Part shown: piece by piece, positions 52,528-61,257 of the stretch
How the letters are laid out: each line of letters starts with the position of its first letter
How positions within the stretch are numbered: position 1 is the first letter of the stretch
Source of the DNA: JAHZKS01 sp047404135
GTDB taxonomy: Bacteria > Pseudomonadota > Alphaproteobacteria > Rickettsiales > JABSSG01
DNA length: 64,000 bases
Assembly: GCA_047404135.1 (NCBI GenBank)
Contig: JBDOIT010000004.1
Span: 124,001 to 188,000 of the forward strand
Direction of reading: 5' to 3'
The notes under the pieces: generated by a model
Told to the model about the DNA's origin: nothing
Database searches by the model: none
What the model saw: the letters and a program-made list of their open reading frames with translations, nothing else
Position numbers and translations under genes: made by a program

Positions 52528-54015
52528 CTACTTATTTTTGAAGTCCCTCTTTGGAGCTCTAGATTTATTGAATGCACGAGAATTACCTGGCTTCTTCTTA
52601 TCTCCAAACTTACGACCTGAACCTGATGCAGAATCTCTGTCACCAAACTTACGACCTGAACCTGATGCAGAATCTCTGTCACCAAACTTACGCTTTGAGC
52701 CTGATGCAGAATCTCTGTCACCAAACTTACGACCTGAGCCTGATGCAGAATCTCTGTCACCAAACTTACGCTTTGAGCCTGATGCACCTCTTTTATCTCT
52801 AGGTATGCGAGATTTAGAAAATCTAGAATTTGACCTAGGTTTTCTGGATCCACCTCCTGGAGAAGACAAGCCAGAAGATTTGATATGATAAGGTTGATCT
52901 TCGTCTATCTCAATTTTATCCTTTATCAGCTTCTCAACAGATCTTAGCATTCCAACTTCTGAATTATCACAGAAGGAGAGTGCAAACCCCTCTCTGCCTG
53001 CTCTACCAGTACGGCCAATCCTATGCACATAGCTTTCAGCATCCTGAGGCATATCATAGTTAATTACATGAGTAATCCCAGGAACATCTATTCCTCGTGC
53101 AGCAATATCTGTTGCCACCAACACATTTTTCTTGCCTCTTCTAAAATCTCTTAGAATCCTTTCTCTGACATTTTGTGATTTATCTCCGTGTATCGCATCA
53201 GCTTTAATATCTTGTCCTTCAAGAAACTTTACTATCTTATCAGCGCCATGTTTTGTTTTTGAGAAAACTACACATGTTTGAATCTGCTCTTTCTTCAATA
53301 AAAGATTCAATAAGGAAGCTTTATCTGCTTTCGCAACTCTATATACCTTTTGAGATATTTTCTTAGCAGAAGACTCTTGTGGCTGAATTTCAACCATTAC
53401 AGGCTTTACAAGCATAGAAGATGCTAGAGATGCTATATCTTTAGGCATTGTTGCAGAAAAAAGCATTGTTTGCCTTTCTTTCGGAAGCTGCTCAATAATT
53501 CTCTTCACATCTGGCAAGAATCCCATATCAAGCATACGGTCAGCTTCATCAAGGACCAATATCTCAAGTTGGCCAAAAAAGATTTTCTTTTGTTTGTGCA
53601 GATCAAGAAGGCGTCCAGGAGTGGCAACTACAATATCCAGACCTTTCTGTAAATTCCTAACTTGGTTATGTATACTAACTCCACCAAATACAGTTGTATA
53701 CCTCAAACCAAGATCCTGACTGTATTCACGTATATTATCAACTACTTGAGAGGCTAATTCCCTTGTTGGAGTCAAAATTAATGCACGCACTTCTTTTGAT
53801 CTTGCTCTTACTTTATTTTCACACAAATTATGTAAAATTGGCAAAGAGAAAGCAGCTGTCTTACCAGTACCAGTTTGAGCTATCCCTAGTAAATCTTTCT
53901 TGTCCAATAGATGCGGTATAGCTTTTTCTTGAATCTCAGTTGGAGAAGAATAACCTTTTTTATCTAAGGCGTTAAGAATTTTGTTATTTAAATGAAGGCT
54001 TTTGAATTGTACCAT
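52528..54015 (-). CDS. rhlE: DEAD-box RNA helicase (RhlE-like) with tandem-repeat tail
   Basis: The 495-residue helicase remodels RNA or ribosomal particles. Motifs: Q motif GYSSPTEIQ (about residue 19), AQTGTGKTAAF (motif I, about 46-56), PTRELA, TPGRLLD, DEAD in VLDEADRMLDMGF (about 154-166), SAT, ATDIAARGID (about 306) and HRIGRTGR (about 331). The C-terminus is a basic tail made of four copies of a 13-residue unit RKFGDRDSASGS(G/K) plus partial copies, likely for RNA binding. Confidence 0.93.
   Translation of the reverse strand: MVQFKSLHLNNKILNALDKKGYSSPTEIQEKAIPHLLDKKDLLGIAQTGTGKTAAFSLPILHNLCENKVRARSKEVRALILTPTRELASQVVDNIREYSQDLGLRYTTVFGGVSIHNQVRNLQKGLDIVVATPGRLLDLHKQKKIFFGQLEILVLDEADRMLDMGFLPDVKRIIEQLPKERQTMLFSATMPKDIASLASSMLVKPVMVEIQPQESSAKKISQKVYRVAKADKASLLNLLLKKEQIQTCVVFSKTKHGADKIVKFLEGQDIKADAIHGDKSQNVRERILRDFRRGKKNVLVATDIAARGIDVPGITHVINYDMPQDAESYVHRIGRTGRAGREGFALSFCDNSEVGMLRSVEKLIKDKIEIDEDQPYHIKSSGLSSPGGGSRKPRSNSRFSKSRIPRDKRGASGSKRKFGDRDSASGSGRKFGDRDSASGSKRKFGDRDSASGSGRKFGDRDSASGSGRKFGDKKKPGNSRAFNKSRAPKRDFKNK
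52604..52788 (-). repeat. 39-bp tandem repeats inside rhlE
   Basis: Four full copies of a 39-nt unit, nearly identical at DNA level, with variants alternating between codons for Gly and Lys at the unit end. Partial copies flank both sides. In-frame gain or loss of units would lengthen or shorten the helicase tail without frameshift. Confidence 0.8.
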
Positions 54016-54122
54016 ATTTTATCTGATTTAAAATTTATAAGGGGAAAATAATCAGATTGATATAGAAACAAAAAATGCTAAAAGATCAAAACGAAAACTT
54101 ATACTGAACTAAATGTGAAAAG

Positions 54123-54410
54123 TTATTTTTTATCACCTTCTTCAGTTGAAGCTGACTTTGTTTCAGCTTTAGCGGGGTGTTTTTTTGATGAAGAAAAATC
54201 AAAGCTACCGAATTTCTCATTAAATTTGCTAACTTGAGCATTACTTGCGTTAGCAGATGCAACACCTTTCTTAGTCCAGGCTGGGTGCTTTCTGAAGTCA
54301 ACATCAACAAAAAGCTTATCCTCAGACAAAGAGGAGTAAGTTTCAAAAGAATCTCCTTTAGGGAATTTAATTGTAACTTTATTATATTTTGGATGTATAT
54401 CTTGCTTCAT
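54123..54410 (-). CDS. rpmE: Ribosomal protein bL31
   Basis: This 95-residue large-subunit protein starts MKQDIHPKYNKVTIKFP, followed by VDVDFRKHPAWTKK (about 36-49) and FNEKFGSFDF (about 63-72). It lacks the CxxC zinc ligands, so it is the zinc-independent form. A Lys/Ser/Glu-rich tail of about 20 residues extends the usual end. It follows rpmB by 4 nt, an rpmB-rpmE arrangement. Confidence 0.93.
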   Translation of the reverse strand: MKQDIHPKYNKVTIKFPKGDSFETYSSLSEDKLFVDVDFRKHPAWTKKGVASANASNAQVSKFNEKFGSFDFSSSKKHPAKAETKSASTEEGDKK

Positions 54411-54414
54411 ATCG

Positions 54415-54867
54415 CTATTTTTCTTCTTTTTTTACTTTTTCTTTAGACGCAGGCGCCTTTTTTGCGGAAACTTTCTTTGCCGTTGCTTCTTTAGCTTTTA
54501 ATTTCTTAGCTATTCTCTTCTTTGGTTTATCTTCAACTTTCTTTTTTACTTCAACCCTTGCAGTTTTTTTCTCCTTACTGTTACCTCTCTCTAAAGCGAC
54601 CTTAACTTTATTACGCAAAGACTTAGCTGAAACAGTCAGCTTTTTAGGCTGAATATTTAATAGAAAACAATCCAACCCACCTTTGAAATCAACAGTACGC
54701 AATGTTTTTGCTGCAATTCTAAATCTAATAGATTGATTCAAAGCCTCACTAAACAAAGTTACTTGTTGTAAGTTTGGTAGAAATTTTCTTCTAGTTTTTC
54801 TTTTGGAGTGAGAAACCTTGTTCCCTGAAAGAACTCCTAAACCTGTTAATTCGCAAGCGCGTGGCAT
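54415..54867 (-). CDS. rpmB: Ribosomal protein bL28 with long Lys/Ala-rich extension
   Basis: The 150-residue protein has a standard bL28 core (PRACELTGLGVLSGNKVSHS at the N-terminus: CELTGLGVLSGNKVSHS; KTRRKFLPNLQ at about 24-34; FRIAAKTLRTVD at about 48-59) ending near residue 97. About 50 extra residues of Lys, Ala, Val and Glu follow, with KKxxAKK-type repeats. Such tails occur on ribosomal proteins of some alphaproteobacteria, but this one is over half the core length. A good promoter lies upstream. Confidence 0.94.
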   Translation of the reverse strand: MPRACELTGLGVLSGNKVSHSKRKTRRKFLPNLQQVTLFSEALNQSIRFRIAAKTLRTVDFKGGLDCFLLNIQPKKLTVSAKSLRNKVKVALERGNSKEKKTARVEVKKKVEDKPKKRIAKKLKAKEATAKKVSAKKAPASKEKVKKEEK

Positions 54868-54908
54868 CTTTAAACCTTGGTAAATTTACGATTAAATTAC
54901 GAGGTGAC

Positions 54909-54937
54909 AATCTATTAGTTTTCCGAGGCATAGTCAA
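54909..54937 (-). promoter_or_regulatory. Promoter of rpmB-rpmE
   Basis: On the minus strand TTGACT (54937-54932), a 17-nt spacer and TAGATT (54914-54909). Transcription would start about 35 nt before the rpmB ATG, leaving room for the AAGG ribosome site. Confidence 0.6.
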
Positions 54938-54980
54938 GAAGTTATTTCAAAAAACTGCAATTTTTTAGCAATATTTAAAA

Positions 54981-56012
54981 TTACTGTTTTAAGCTGCGTC
55001 TATCTAGTATCTCCTTAAAACCTTCGTAGCTTAAGCTTCCTGGCACTAATTCACCGTCTATAATGAATGTTGGAACCCCTCTTACTCCTGCATGTTGTGC
55101 AATCCCAAGGTTTTCATCTATCATCTTCTGAACCTCCGGAGACTTCATCTCCTTTGATAAAGACTCGCTAGCAATCCCTAACTTAGCGGCAATTGTGCTT
55201 ATTGTATTATCATCAATAGAAGGAGAATTTATTAAAGCCTCATGGAAATCAGAGAAATGCTTTCTTGATAAATTCCATACAGCTGCAGATCCTCTAACCG
55301 CATCAGCAGAATTCTTTCCTAACATAGGGATAGGTAGCAATATCAGTTTAACACTAGGATACTCCTTCATAACACGCTCCATGACCAAGTGGCTTCTTCT
55401 GCAATAGCTGCACTTATAGTCAAAAAACTCTACTATGATATCTTTGCCGTCAGGGTTACCAAGGTAGATTTTACTCTCAGTAATCTTATTCATATTGTTT
55501 TTGAGGTAATTCTTAGCGTTACCCTCTCTCTGCTTGTCCATCTTAGCGTTAAGATTTTGTAGCGCTTTTGCAACGATCTCAGGGTTGTTTTCTATATACT
55601 GACCTATAATTTTCTCTATGTCCTTTTTGCTTTGTTTATGGGAAGGAATAGGGGAATTTCTTGGAACTATAGAATCTCCTGAATGAGCACTAGAATGCAC
55701 ATCATTAGTCCTTGGAGAATTCCCTATGTCAGGTGTAGCCGTAGATGTCTTTACTTGTTTACGAGAGCTCACCTTCTTTGTATCCTGTGGCCCCTTGTGG
55801 TTTTTATCACCAAAGTGTATATACTCTTGTGCGGCAAATAGAATGATAACAAAAACAATAAGACCTCCAATGATCATTCCTTTGCTAGGATTAAATCCAC
55901 CTGAATTCTCTTCTTCACCTGGATTTTCTGGGGTATCATTTCTTTCCTCTGAACGTTGATCCTTTGGAGCTTCTTGGTTTTCATTTGAATTTTGATTATC
56001 TTCGTCAGTCAT
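54981..56012 (-). CDS. Membrane-anchored DsbA/Com1-like thiol oxidoreductase
   Basis: The 343-residue protein has an acidic, disordered cytoplasmic N-terminus (residues 1-40), one membrane helix (about 46-62), a Ser/Lys/Pro-rich linker to about 128, and a periplasmic DsbA-type thioredoxin fold. The active site is CSYC (201-204) after VEFFDYK, and the cis-Pro loop is GVPTFIIDG (about 313-321). Relatives in Rickettsiales are known as Com1-like disulfide proteins. It may oxidise or isomerise exported Cys-rich proteins, including those of the bufferin operon. It lies 9 nt after the M48 protease gene. Confidence 0.9.
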   Translation of the reverse strand: MTDEDNQNSNENQEAPKDQRSEERNDTPENPGEEENSGGFNPSKGMIIGGLIVFVIILFAAQEYIHFGDKNHKGPQDTKKVSSRKQVKTSTATPDIGNSPRTNDVHSSAHSGDSIVPRNSPIPSHKQSKKDIEKIIGQYIENNPEIVAKALQNLNAKMDKQREGNAKNYLKNNMNKITESKIYLGNPDGKDIIVEFFDYKCSYCRRSHLVMERVMKEYPSVKLILLPIPMLGKNSADAVRGSAAVWNLSRKHFSDFHEALINSPSIDDNTISTIAAKLGIASESLSKEMKSPEVQKMIDENLGIAQHAGVRGVPTFIIDGELVPGSLSYEGFKEILDRRSLKQ

Positions 56013-56021
56013 AAATAACCT

Positions 56022-57431
56022 CTATGATTTTAAATTTTTTATTTGCTTCATTATATCGTCAATCCTGAGATTTAGTCTAGTACGTTTTCTAGAATTTCTT
56101 TTAGCACTTATAATAAACTGCTCTGCATCAGCAATTTTACCACTCATAAAAGCCTCTTCTGCTAGCATCAGGTTAGCATACCCTAAATCTCCTAACTTTC
56201 CATAAGCAGTCCCAAGAACTCTATAAATATAAGGATTCTTTATATTTTGTAAAATCACAGACTCAAGCAAAGTCACCACCTCCTCTAAGATATTCCTTTT
56301 TTCATATTCATCTTCAACAGATTCAACATAATGAGCTGAAGAAACCGCGTATTCTGCCTTTAATATGGGGTTATCTATATAAGAAACTGCAATCCTGTAC
56401 GATTCTAAGGATTTCTTAAAATCCCCAGACCTAAATAAAATTTGCGCCTTCATCTCATGCAGATACCCATTATGAGGCTCTATCTTGATTAGGTTCTCTA
56501 ATACAGACAGAGCCTCATCTGTTTGATGAATACTGTATAGATAAACTACATCACGATATTTTTGTGAGAATCTATCCAAATCAGAAGAAGTATTCTCTCC
56601 CTCTTTAGGAATCTCGACATTTTTCAGAAACCCACGCAACTTAGCAACTATCCTAGAATATTGCTCTCTTTCAGATGCTGTAGACCCACCACCTCTAGAT
56701 TCACGCGACAAAGCATATTTTACAGAAGATATTCTACTTCTACTTAATGGATGAGTCCTACTATAAGGGTTTGGTTCTTTGTACCCCCTCCTCTCCATAA
56801 TATCAAAATAGTTCAATAGCTTCATTAAACCTTTTACAGAGTTGTTACTATCGTGTAAAAATCTAACAGCCGCTTGATCAGCTGATGCTTCTTGTGTTCT
56901 AGAATAGGATAAAAATTCCTTATAAAAAACATGAGATGGCCCCATAAGAGAACCCATAATAGCTGTGGGGTTTCCAGAAATCGCAGACAACGCTCCAAGT
57001 AATCCTGTTGCAAGCATAGATTGGTTTTGTATCTCTCTGATCTTCTCGTCTCTTCTGACTAAATGCCCCCCAGCAATATGTCCCAATTCATGAGCAACAA
57101 CCCCTTTAAGGATATCAGGGTCATTAAATCTAGCTATGAGCTCTGTGCTAATGAAGATATTCCTGCCATTAGCAACAAAAGCATTTATGCTTTTGTCCGC
57201 TATTACATATATGGTTACCTCCTCAGGATTAGTACCAGATGCCTCTAATATAGGACCCACCAGCTTTTTTAACACATCTTGTATTTCACTATCCACTATC
57301 TGAAGCGCATAGGAAGGAAAAGATAGAATCAAGACAACAAGAGAGGAATAAATTATTTTTCTACTAGCCGCCAGGAGAAGGGTCGAAATGTTTTTTAAAT
57401 TTATCAGATTCATTTTTGTACTGTTCTGCAT
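56022..57431 (-). CDS. M48-family metalloprotease with TPR tail (BepA-like)
   Basis: The 469-residue periplasmic Zn protease has a signal peptide at about residues 20-43 (ending SYA), the HELGH zinc motif at 114-118, a third-ligand Glu likely in TQEASADQAAVRF (about 183), and a C-terminal TPR region (about 290-450). The layout matches BepA/YfgC, which degrades misassembled outer-membrane proteins and assists LptD. ATG 57413 is an alternative start. Either start lies inside fdxA, a 50-68 nt overlap that is longer than usual but needed to keep the signal peptide. Confidence 0.88.
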   Translation of the reverse strand: MQNSTKMNLINLKNISTLLLAASRKIIYSSLVVLILSFPSYALQIVDSEIQDVLKKLVGPILEASGTNPEEVTIYVIADKSINAFVANGRNIFISTELIARFNDPDILKGVVAHELGHIAGGHLVRRDEKIREIQNQSMLATGLLGALSAISGNPTAIMGSLMGPSHVFYKEFLSYSRTQEASADQAAVRFLHDSNNSVKGLMKLLNYFDIMERRGYKEPNPYSRTHPLSRSRISSVKYALSRESRGGGSTASEREQYSRIVAKLRGFLKNVEIPKEGENTSSDLDRFSQKYRDVVYLYSIHQTDEALSVLENLIKIEPHNGYLHEMKAQILFRSGDFKKSLESYRIAVSYIDNPILKAEYAVSSAHYVESVEDEYEKRNILEEVVTLLESVILQNIKNPYIYRVLGTAYGKLGDLGYANLMLAEEAFMSGKIADAEQFIISAKRNSRKRTRLNLRIDDIMKQIKNLKS

Positions 57432-57693
57432 CTTTTAACGGCTCTTTTTTTTCAGTAATCTTAGGCCATGCATTAGCGTACTTCCTGTTCACCTCAATCA
57501 TCTCGATCAAATCTTCGGATTCAGGTTGAATGGCCTCTACCGGACATTCTGGCTCACACACACCACAGTCAATACACTCATCTGGATTGATCACAAGCAT
57601 GTTCTTGCCTTCGTAGAAGCAATCTACTGGACAAACTTCCACACAATCAGAATATTTACATTTTATACAGGATTCAGTAACTACAAAAGTCAT
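57364..57693 (-). CDS. fdxA: 7Fe ferredoxin FdxA
   Basis: The 109-residue protein has two cluster-binding segments: CIKCKYSDCVEVCPVDCF (residues 9-26) and CIDCGVCEPECP (about 40-51), the [3Fe-4S]/[4Fe-4S] pattern of FdxA, followed by the alphaproteobacterial C-terminal helix (NAWPKITEKK). The electron partner is unknown. The 3' end overlaps the M48 protease start. Confidence 0.93.
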   Translation of the reverse strand: MTFVVTESCIKCKYSDCVEVCPVDCFYEGKNMLVINPDECIDCGVCEPECPVEAIQPESEDLIEMIEVNRKYANAWPKITEKKEPLKDAEQYKNESDKFKKHFDPSPGG

Positions 57694-57717
57694 ACAAATA
57701 TTTATTTTTCTATTTAC

Positions 57718-58422
57718 TTAACTAGATGATATATGCTTAATACGCAATATTTTTTTTCTCATAATTTCTGTATTGACTCGAAAAATTAGTATAAAGACAA
57801 AAAATGAAACACAAGCGAAAAACATCAACAATAAAGGCACCATCATAGATGAATGAACAGAAGTCCCACTAGTTTTTATAATGCTGGCAGGCTGATGCAA
57901 GGTACTCCACATATTGACAGAAAATTTTATAATAGGAATATTCACCAATCCTATTATAGCTAAAATAGCTGGAGCATCATTTTTTATTAAATCCTCCCTT
58001 ACAGAGTTAAAAAGAGATGTATAGCCAAGATAGAAAAAAAACAGTATGAGCATCGATGTTAATCGAGCATCCCAAACCCACCAAGCTCCCCATATTGGCT
58101 TACCCCACATTGCACCCGTCACTAAAGTTACTGCAGCAAAAATAGCGCCGATAAAGGCAGCTTGATTTGCAAGAAGGTCCAGGAAGTTATTACGCCAAAT
58201 TATATATACAATGCTACAAACTCCCATAAACATATATATACCAAGAGCCATCCATGCAGATGGAACATGAACGTACATAATCCTTACAAACTCACCTTGT
58301 TGATAGTCTAAGGGGGAGCTAAAAACAAAGTATCCCCCTACTGAAAATAAGATTACAGAGGATATTCCACTGATATATCTTGCATATCTTTCTGTTTTGA
58401 AAAAGAATTTTAAATCTATCAT
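57718..58422 (-). CDS. ccmC: Heme exporter / cytochrome c maturation protein CcmC
   Basis: The 234-residue protein has six membrane helices and transfers heme to CcmE in cytochrome c biogenesis (system I). The tryptophan-rich heme motif WGAWWVWDARLTS (about residues 122-134) is complete, with flanking periplasmic His residues near VHVPSAWMA (about 51-59) and TLHQPASI (about 173). It overlaps pgeF by 4 nt. Other ccm genes are not in this window. Confidence 0.94.
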   Translation of the reverse strand: MIDLKFFFKTERYARYISGISSVILFSVGGYFVFSSPLDYQQGEFVRIMYVHVPSAWMALGIYMFMGVCSIVYIIWRNNFLDLLANQAAFIGAIFAAVTLVTGAMWGKPIWGAWWVWDARLTSMLILFFFYLGYTSLFNSVREDLIKNDAPAILAIIGLVNIPIIKFSVNMWSTLHQPASIIKTSGTSVHSSMMVPLLLMFFACVSFFVFILIFRVNTEIMRKKILRIKHISSS

Positions 58423-59174
58423 CTAAGCCCTACAACTGACAGTATGCTACCTTCGTGCTTTTTTCGTCTGTGACTAAAGAATTTTTCTTTCATCAAAAAG
58501 GTGTTTAATTTCGTATCGAATACCCCCCTCAATCCCATGCCACACAGGCTTCCTTTAATATATCCAGGAAGGTCAAACATGTATTTTTCCTTTTTTTTTC
58601 CTGGTATAAAAAATCTCTTACTATTCTTGTCTTTCAATAGAAACTCTTCTAAAAATTCTGCCCCCACCTCATAAGATTCTTTGCGTATACAAGGGCCAAT
58701 AACAACTTCAACAGATGGTAGCTTTGCACCCAAACCTTGCATCTTCTTTACAGTTTCCAAGGTAACTCCCTCCAAGGCACCTTTCCATCCAGCGTGCGCA
58801 GCACCTATGACTTCATTCTCTTGATCAATAAAAAGTAAAGGGACGCAGTCTGCTGCCTGAATAGCTAATAGGATCCCTTTTTTATTTGTAACTTGGGCAT
58901 CTGCTTCATGCTCTTCACCTAGATCCGGAACATCCTTAACTTCCACCACTCTATTGCCATGCACTTGTTTCAAAATAGATATATGAGAATATCTCTCCCC
59001 AAACATATTTATTATTCTGGATCTATTCTCCTGTGTATTCTTATCTAAATGCAGCAAGAATTTATGTGACTTCAGAGGAGCCTCTTTTCCTAAAAATCCA
59101 TATACAGCATTTTGAGGGGAATAACGATTATGAGTAATAATAAAATCATTTTCTACTTTGCAAAAATCAGGCAT
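58419..59174 (-). CDS. pgeF: PgeF/YfiH-type multicopper-like purine nucleosidase or peptidoglycan editing factor
   Basis: This 251-residue protein is of the DUF152/laccase-domain family. Zn-type site residues are in LKQVHGNRVVEV (His at about 70), QAADCVPLLF (Cys at about 108) and GAAHAGWKGAL (His at about 125). Family members have been reported as adenosine deaminase/phosphorylase-type enzymes and as factors that keep L-Ala at the first position of peptidoglycan peptides. It overlaps ccmC by 4 nt and is divergent from the MFS gene, with only 39 nt between starts. Confidence 0.9.
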   Translation of the reverse strand: MPDFCKVENDFIITHNRYSPQNAVYGFLGKEAPLKSHKFLLHLDKNTQENRSRIINMFGERYSHISILKQVHGNRVVEVKDVPDLGEEHEADAQVTNKKGILLAIQAADCVPLLFIDQENEVIGAAHAGWKGALEGVTLETVKKMQGLGAKLPSVEVVIGPCIRKESYEVGAEFLEEFLLKDKNSKRFFIPGKKKEKYMFDLPGYIKGSLCGMGLRGVFDTKLNTFLMKEKFFSHRRKKHEGSILSVVGLR

Positions 59175-59213
59175 ATATGTTATTTAGTTAGAACTCTTTA
59201 AAGACGGACCCGA

Positions 59214-60446
59214 GTGAATAGTATAAAGAAAAACGCAGCCAATGCAACCGTTGCTGCGATGATAGGAAATGCATTAGAGCATTATGATATGTCCCTATAT
59301 GGTTTCATGGTTCCAGTATTAATTTCTATTTTTCTTCCTGAAGTTGAAATGTTAAATGCCCTAATATTAACATTTGTATTCACACCAATAAGCATCATTG
59401 TTAGGCCTATAGGAGCACTAACCATAGGAAGAATCGGTGATATATATGGCAGAAAAACCGCTTTAACCGTAAGCATTGGAGGAATGGCTGTAGTAACAGG
59501 AGCAATAGGATTACTGCCCACATACGAATCTATAGGTATTTGGTCTCCTATATTATTTTTAATATTACGTAGCACCCAAGGGTTCTTCATTGCAGGAGAA
59601 AGCTGCGGAGGAGCTGTTTTTGTTTTAGAGCATAGAGAATCCAACAAAGGTTACATGAGTGGCTTATATGGAAGCTATGCAGTAGTTGGAATGTTAGCAG
59701 CCGCAATTATTGCAACAATCACAACCTTTTTCCCAGAAAAATTCTGGAGGATTCCTTATTTAATAGGGTCGCTTACTGGTATAGTTGGTTTTTACATAAG
59801 AACTAATATTTCAGAAACTCCAAAATTCTTAAAATATAAAAACGTTAAACCTGTAAGAACAAGAGATGTGATAAAAGAATATAAGCCCTTATTCTCTGGA
59901 ATCGGAGTATCGGCTCTTCATAGCGCCTTATACCTGCTCCCTGCTTACCTCATGAATTCTTTACTGCCCTTAATAACCCCCTTTAAACTACCTGTAATTA
60001 TGTCAATTAATACAGGTACTACTATTTTATATATGATTTCCTTACCGTTTTTTGGAAAGCTTGCAGATAAAACCTCTGCTACGAACTCCATGATCCTAGC
60101 AGCCATAACAACAATGCTCCTATCCTACCCACTGATTTCTCTGATATCCTTTCATAATCTCTATCTATTGATTGCAATGAAAGCCGCTTTCGCGATTTTA
60201 ACTGCATGGTTCTGCGCTCCTTTCTACTCATGGATGCACGGATTGTTTCATACAAAAAAAAGATACACCTCCATTTCACTAAGCCATTCTTTAGGGGGGC
60301 AGCTAGGAGGATTTATGGTACCTGTTGCAATATGGTTGTGGAAGCACACGGAGTCCCTTGCGTCAATATATGGAATATTGATTTTTTGCTCTATTATTTC
60401 TATCCTTTCTCTGGTAGGATCGAAATTTCTAAAAACACATGACTAA
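59214..60446 (+). CDS. MFS metabolite:proton symporter (ProP-like)
   Basis: The 410-residue, 12-helix carrier starts at GTG 59214. The sequence begins NALEHYDMSLYGFMVPV (about residues 19-35), and the helix 2-3 loop GRIGDIYGRKTAL (about 73-85) is the MFS signature of the metabolite:H+ symporter (ProP/ShiA) family. FFIAGESCGGAVFVLEH (about 124-140) is typical helix 4-5 sequence. Rickettsiales carry several ProP-like transporters for host metabolites. It overlaps the glutamine-synthetase-like gene by 8 nt, so the two may act on the same compound. Confidence 0.88.
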   Translation: MNSIKKNAANATVAAMIGNALEHYDMSLYGFMVPVLISIFLPEVEMLNALILTFVFTPISIIVRPIGALTIGRIGDIYGRKTALTVSIGGMAVVTGAIGLLPTYESIGIWSPILFLILRSTQGFFIAGESCGGAVFVLEHRESNKGYMSGLYGSYAVVGMLAAAIIATITTFFPEKFWRIPYLIGSLTGIVGFYIRTNISETPKFLKYKNVKPVRTRDVIKEYKPLFSGIGVSALHSALYLLPAYLMNSLLPLITPFKLPVIMSINTGTTILYMISLPFFGKLADKTSATNSMILAAITTMLLSYPLISLISFHNLYLLIAMKAAFAILTAWFCAPFYSWMHGLFHTKKRYTSISLSHSLGGQLGGFMVPVAIWLWKHTESLASIYGILIFCSIISILSLVGSKFLKTHD

Positions 60447-61257
60447 GCTTTTATTAAGAAATATAGATTTTAAAAAAATACTTTTCCGATATGAGTCTCT
60501 CTTTCTAGATAATTTTAATATTATTCCAGTATTAGGATGCGAGTTAGAGTTCTACTCAAAGATACCAGAGCAAAAGCTACACAAGTCTATCTCTAATGAA
60601 ATATCCGCAGAAGAAGGAGATGGTCAATTCGAATTAAAATTCTCTCCTGTTAAAAGCCCCCTAAAGCTTGTAGAAAACATAGAGGCAACAAAAAGAGATC
60701 TGCAAGATATTGCGATTTTTTCTGCTACACCATATGTAGACCAACCCTCTAGCGGAATGCATATACATATTAATTTCCTAGATGCAGAACAAAACAATAT
60801 ATATATCCGCACAAATAGCAAAACTCCAAAAGCTCTTGCCTACTCTATAGGAGGGTTACTAAATACTATGGAGGAATCTTGTGTGTTTTTTGCCCCCACC
60901 CAAAATTCATATCAACGCTTTACAAATCCAAGCATGACTGCCCCTTCAAAGATATCTTGGGGTATAAACAACAGAACTGCCGCCATTAGAATAACCCCTA
61001 TGGAGAAAGGCCCAAGACGAATCGAGTGCAGAATAGCAAGCTCAAATGCAGAACCCGCAAAAGTTATCGCAGCAATATTAGCAGGAATTCACTTAGGGTT
61101 AACAGAAAAAATTATACCACAAGAGCCCACATACGGAATTTGTTCGGACCCACAATACAGATTAAAAGATTTGCCGAAAAGTCTAGCGGAGGCGAAAAAA
61201 CTGGCTATGCGAGGAAATATATCTTCATTATTGACAAGTATGCTCGTGGAAACCTAG
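60439..61257 (+). CDS. Short glutamine-synthetase-like (gamma-glutamyl ligase fold) protein
   Basis: At 272 residues it is much shorter than glutamine synthetase (about 440-470) and lacks the N-terminal beta-grasp domain, yet it keeps the catalytic signatures: ELEFY (35-39), EEGDGQFEL (58-66) in place of the GQxE block, SGMHIHINF (105-113), NSYQRF (156-161) and SWGINNRTAAIRI (173-185) followed by RRIECR (193-198). Metal- and ATP-binding residues therefore look retained. It could be a ligase for an amine or amino acid imported by the co-encoded MFS carrier. It converges with aspS with a 4-nt overlap. Confidence 0.75.
   Translation: MTKLLLRNIDFKKILFRYESLFLDNFNIIPVLGCELEFYSKIPEQKLHKSISNEISAEEGDGQFELKFSPVKSPLKLVENIEATKRDLQDIAIFSATPYVDQPSSGMHIHINFLDAEQNNIYIRTNSKTPKALAYSIGGLLNTMEESCVFFAPTQNSYQRFTNPSMTAPSKISWGINNRTAAIRITPMEKGPRRIECRIASSNAEPAKVIAAILAGIHLGLTEKIIPQEPTYGICSDPQYRLKDLPKSLAEAKKLAMRGNISSLLTSMLVET

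Noticed and set aside
52604..52788. CRISPR-like array
   Set aside because: The repeats are contiguous 39-bp coding units in the rhlE frame without unique spacers; no cas genes are present.
52523..52888. Plus-strand repetitive open frame opposite the rhlE tail
   Set aside because: It is a mirror of the coding repeats in rhlE; the apparent repeats follow from the DNA repeats alone.
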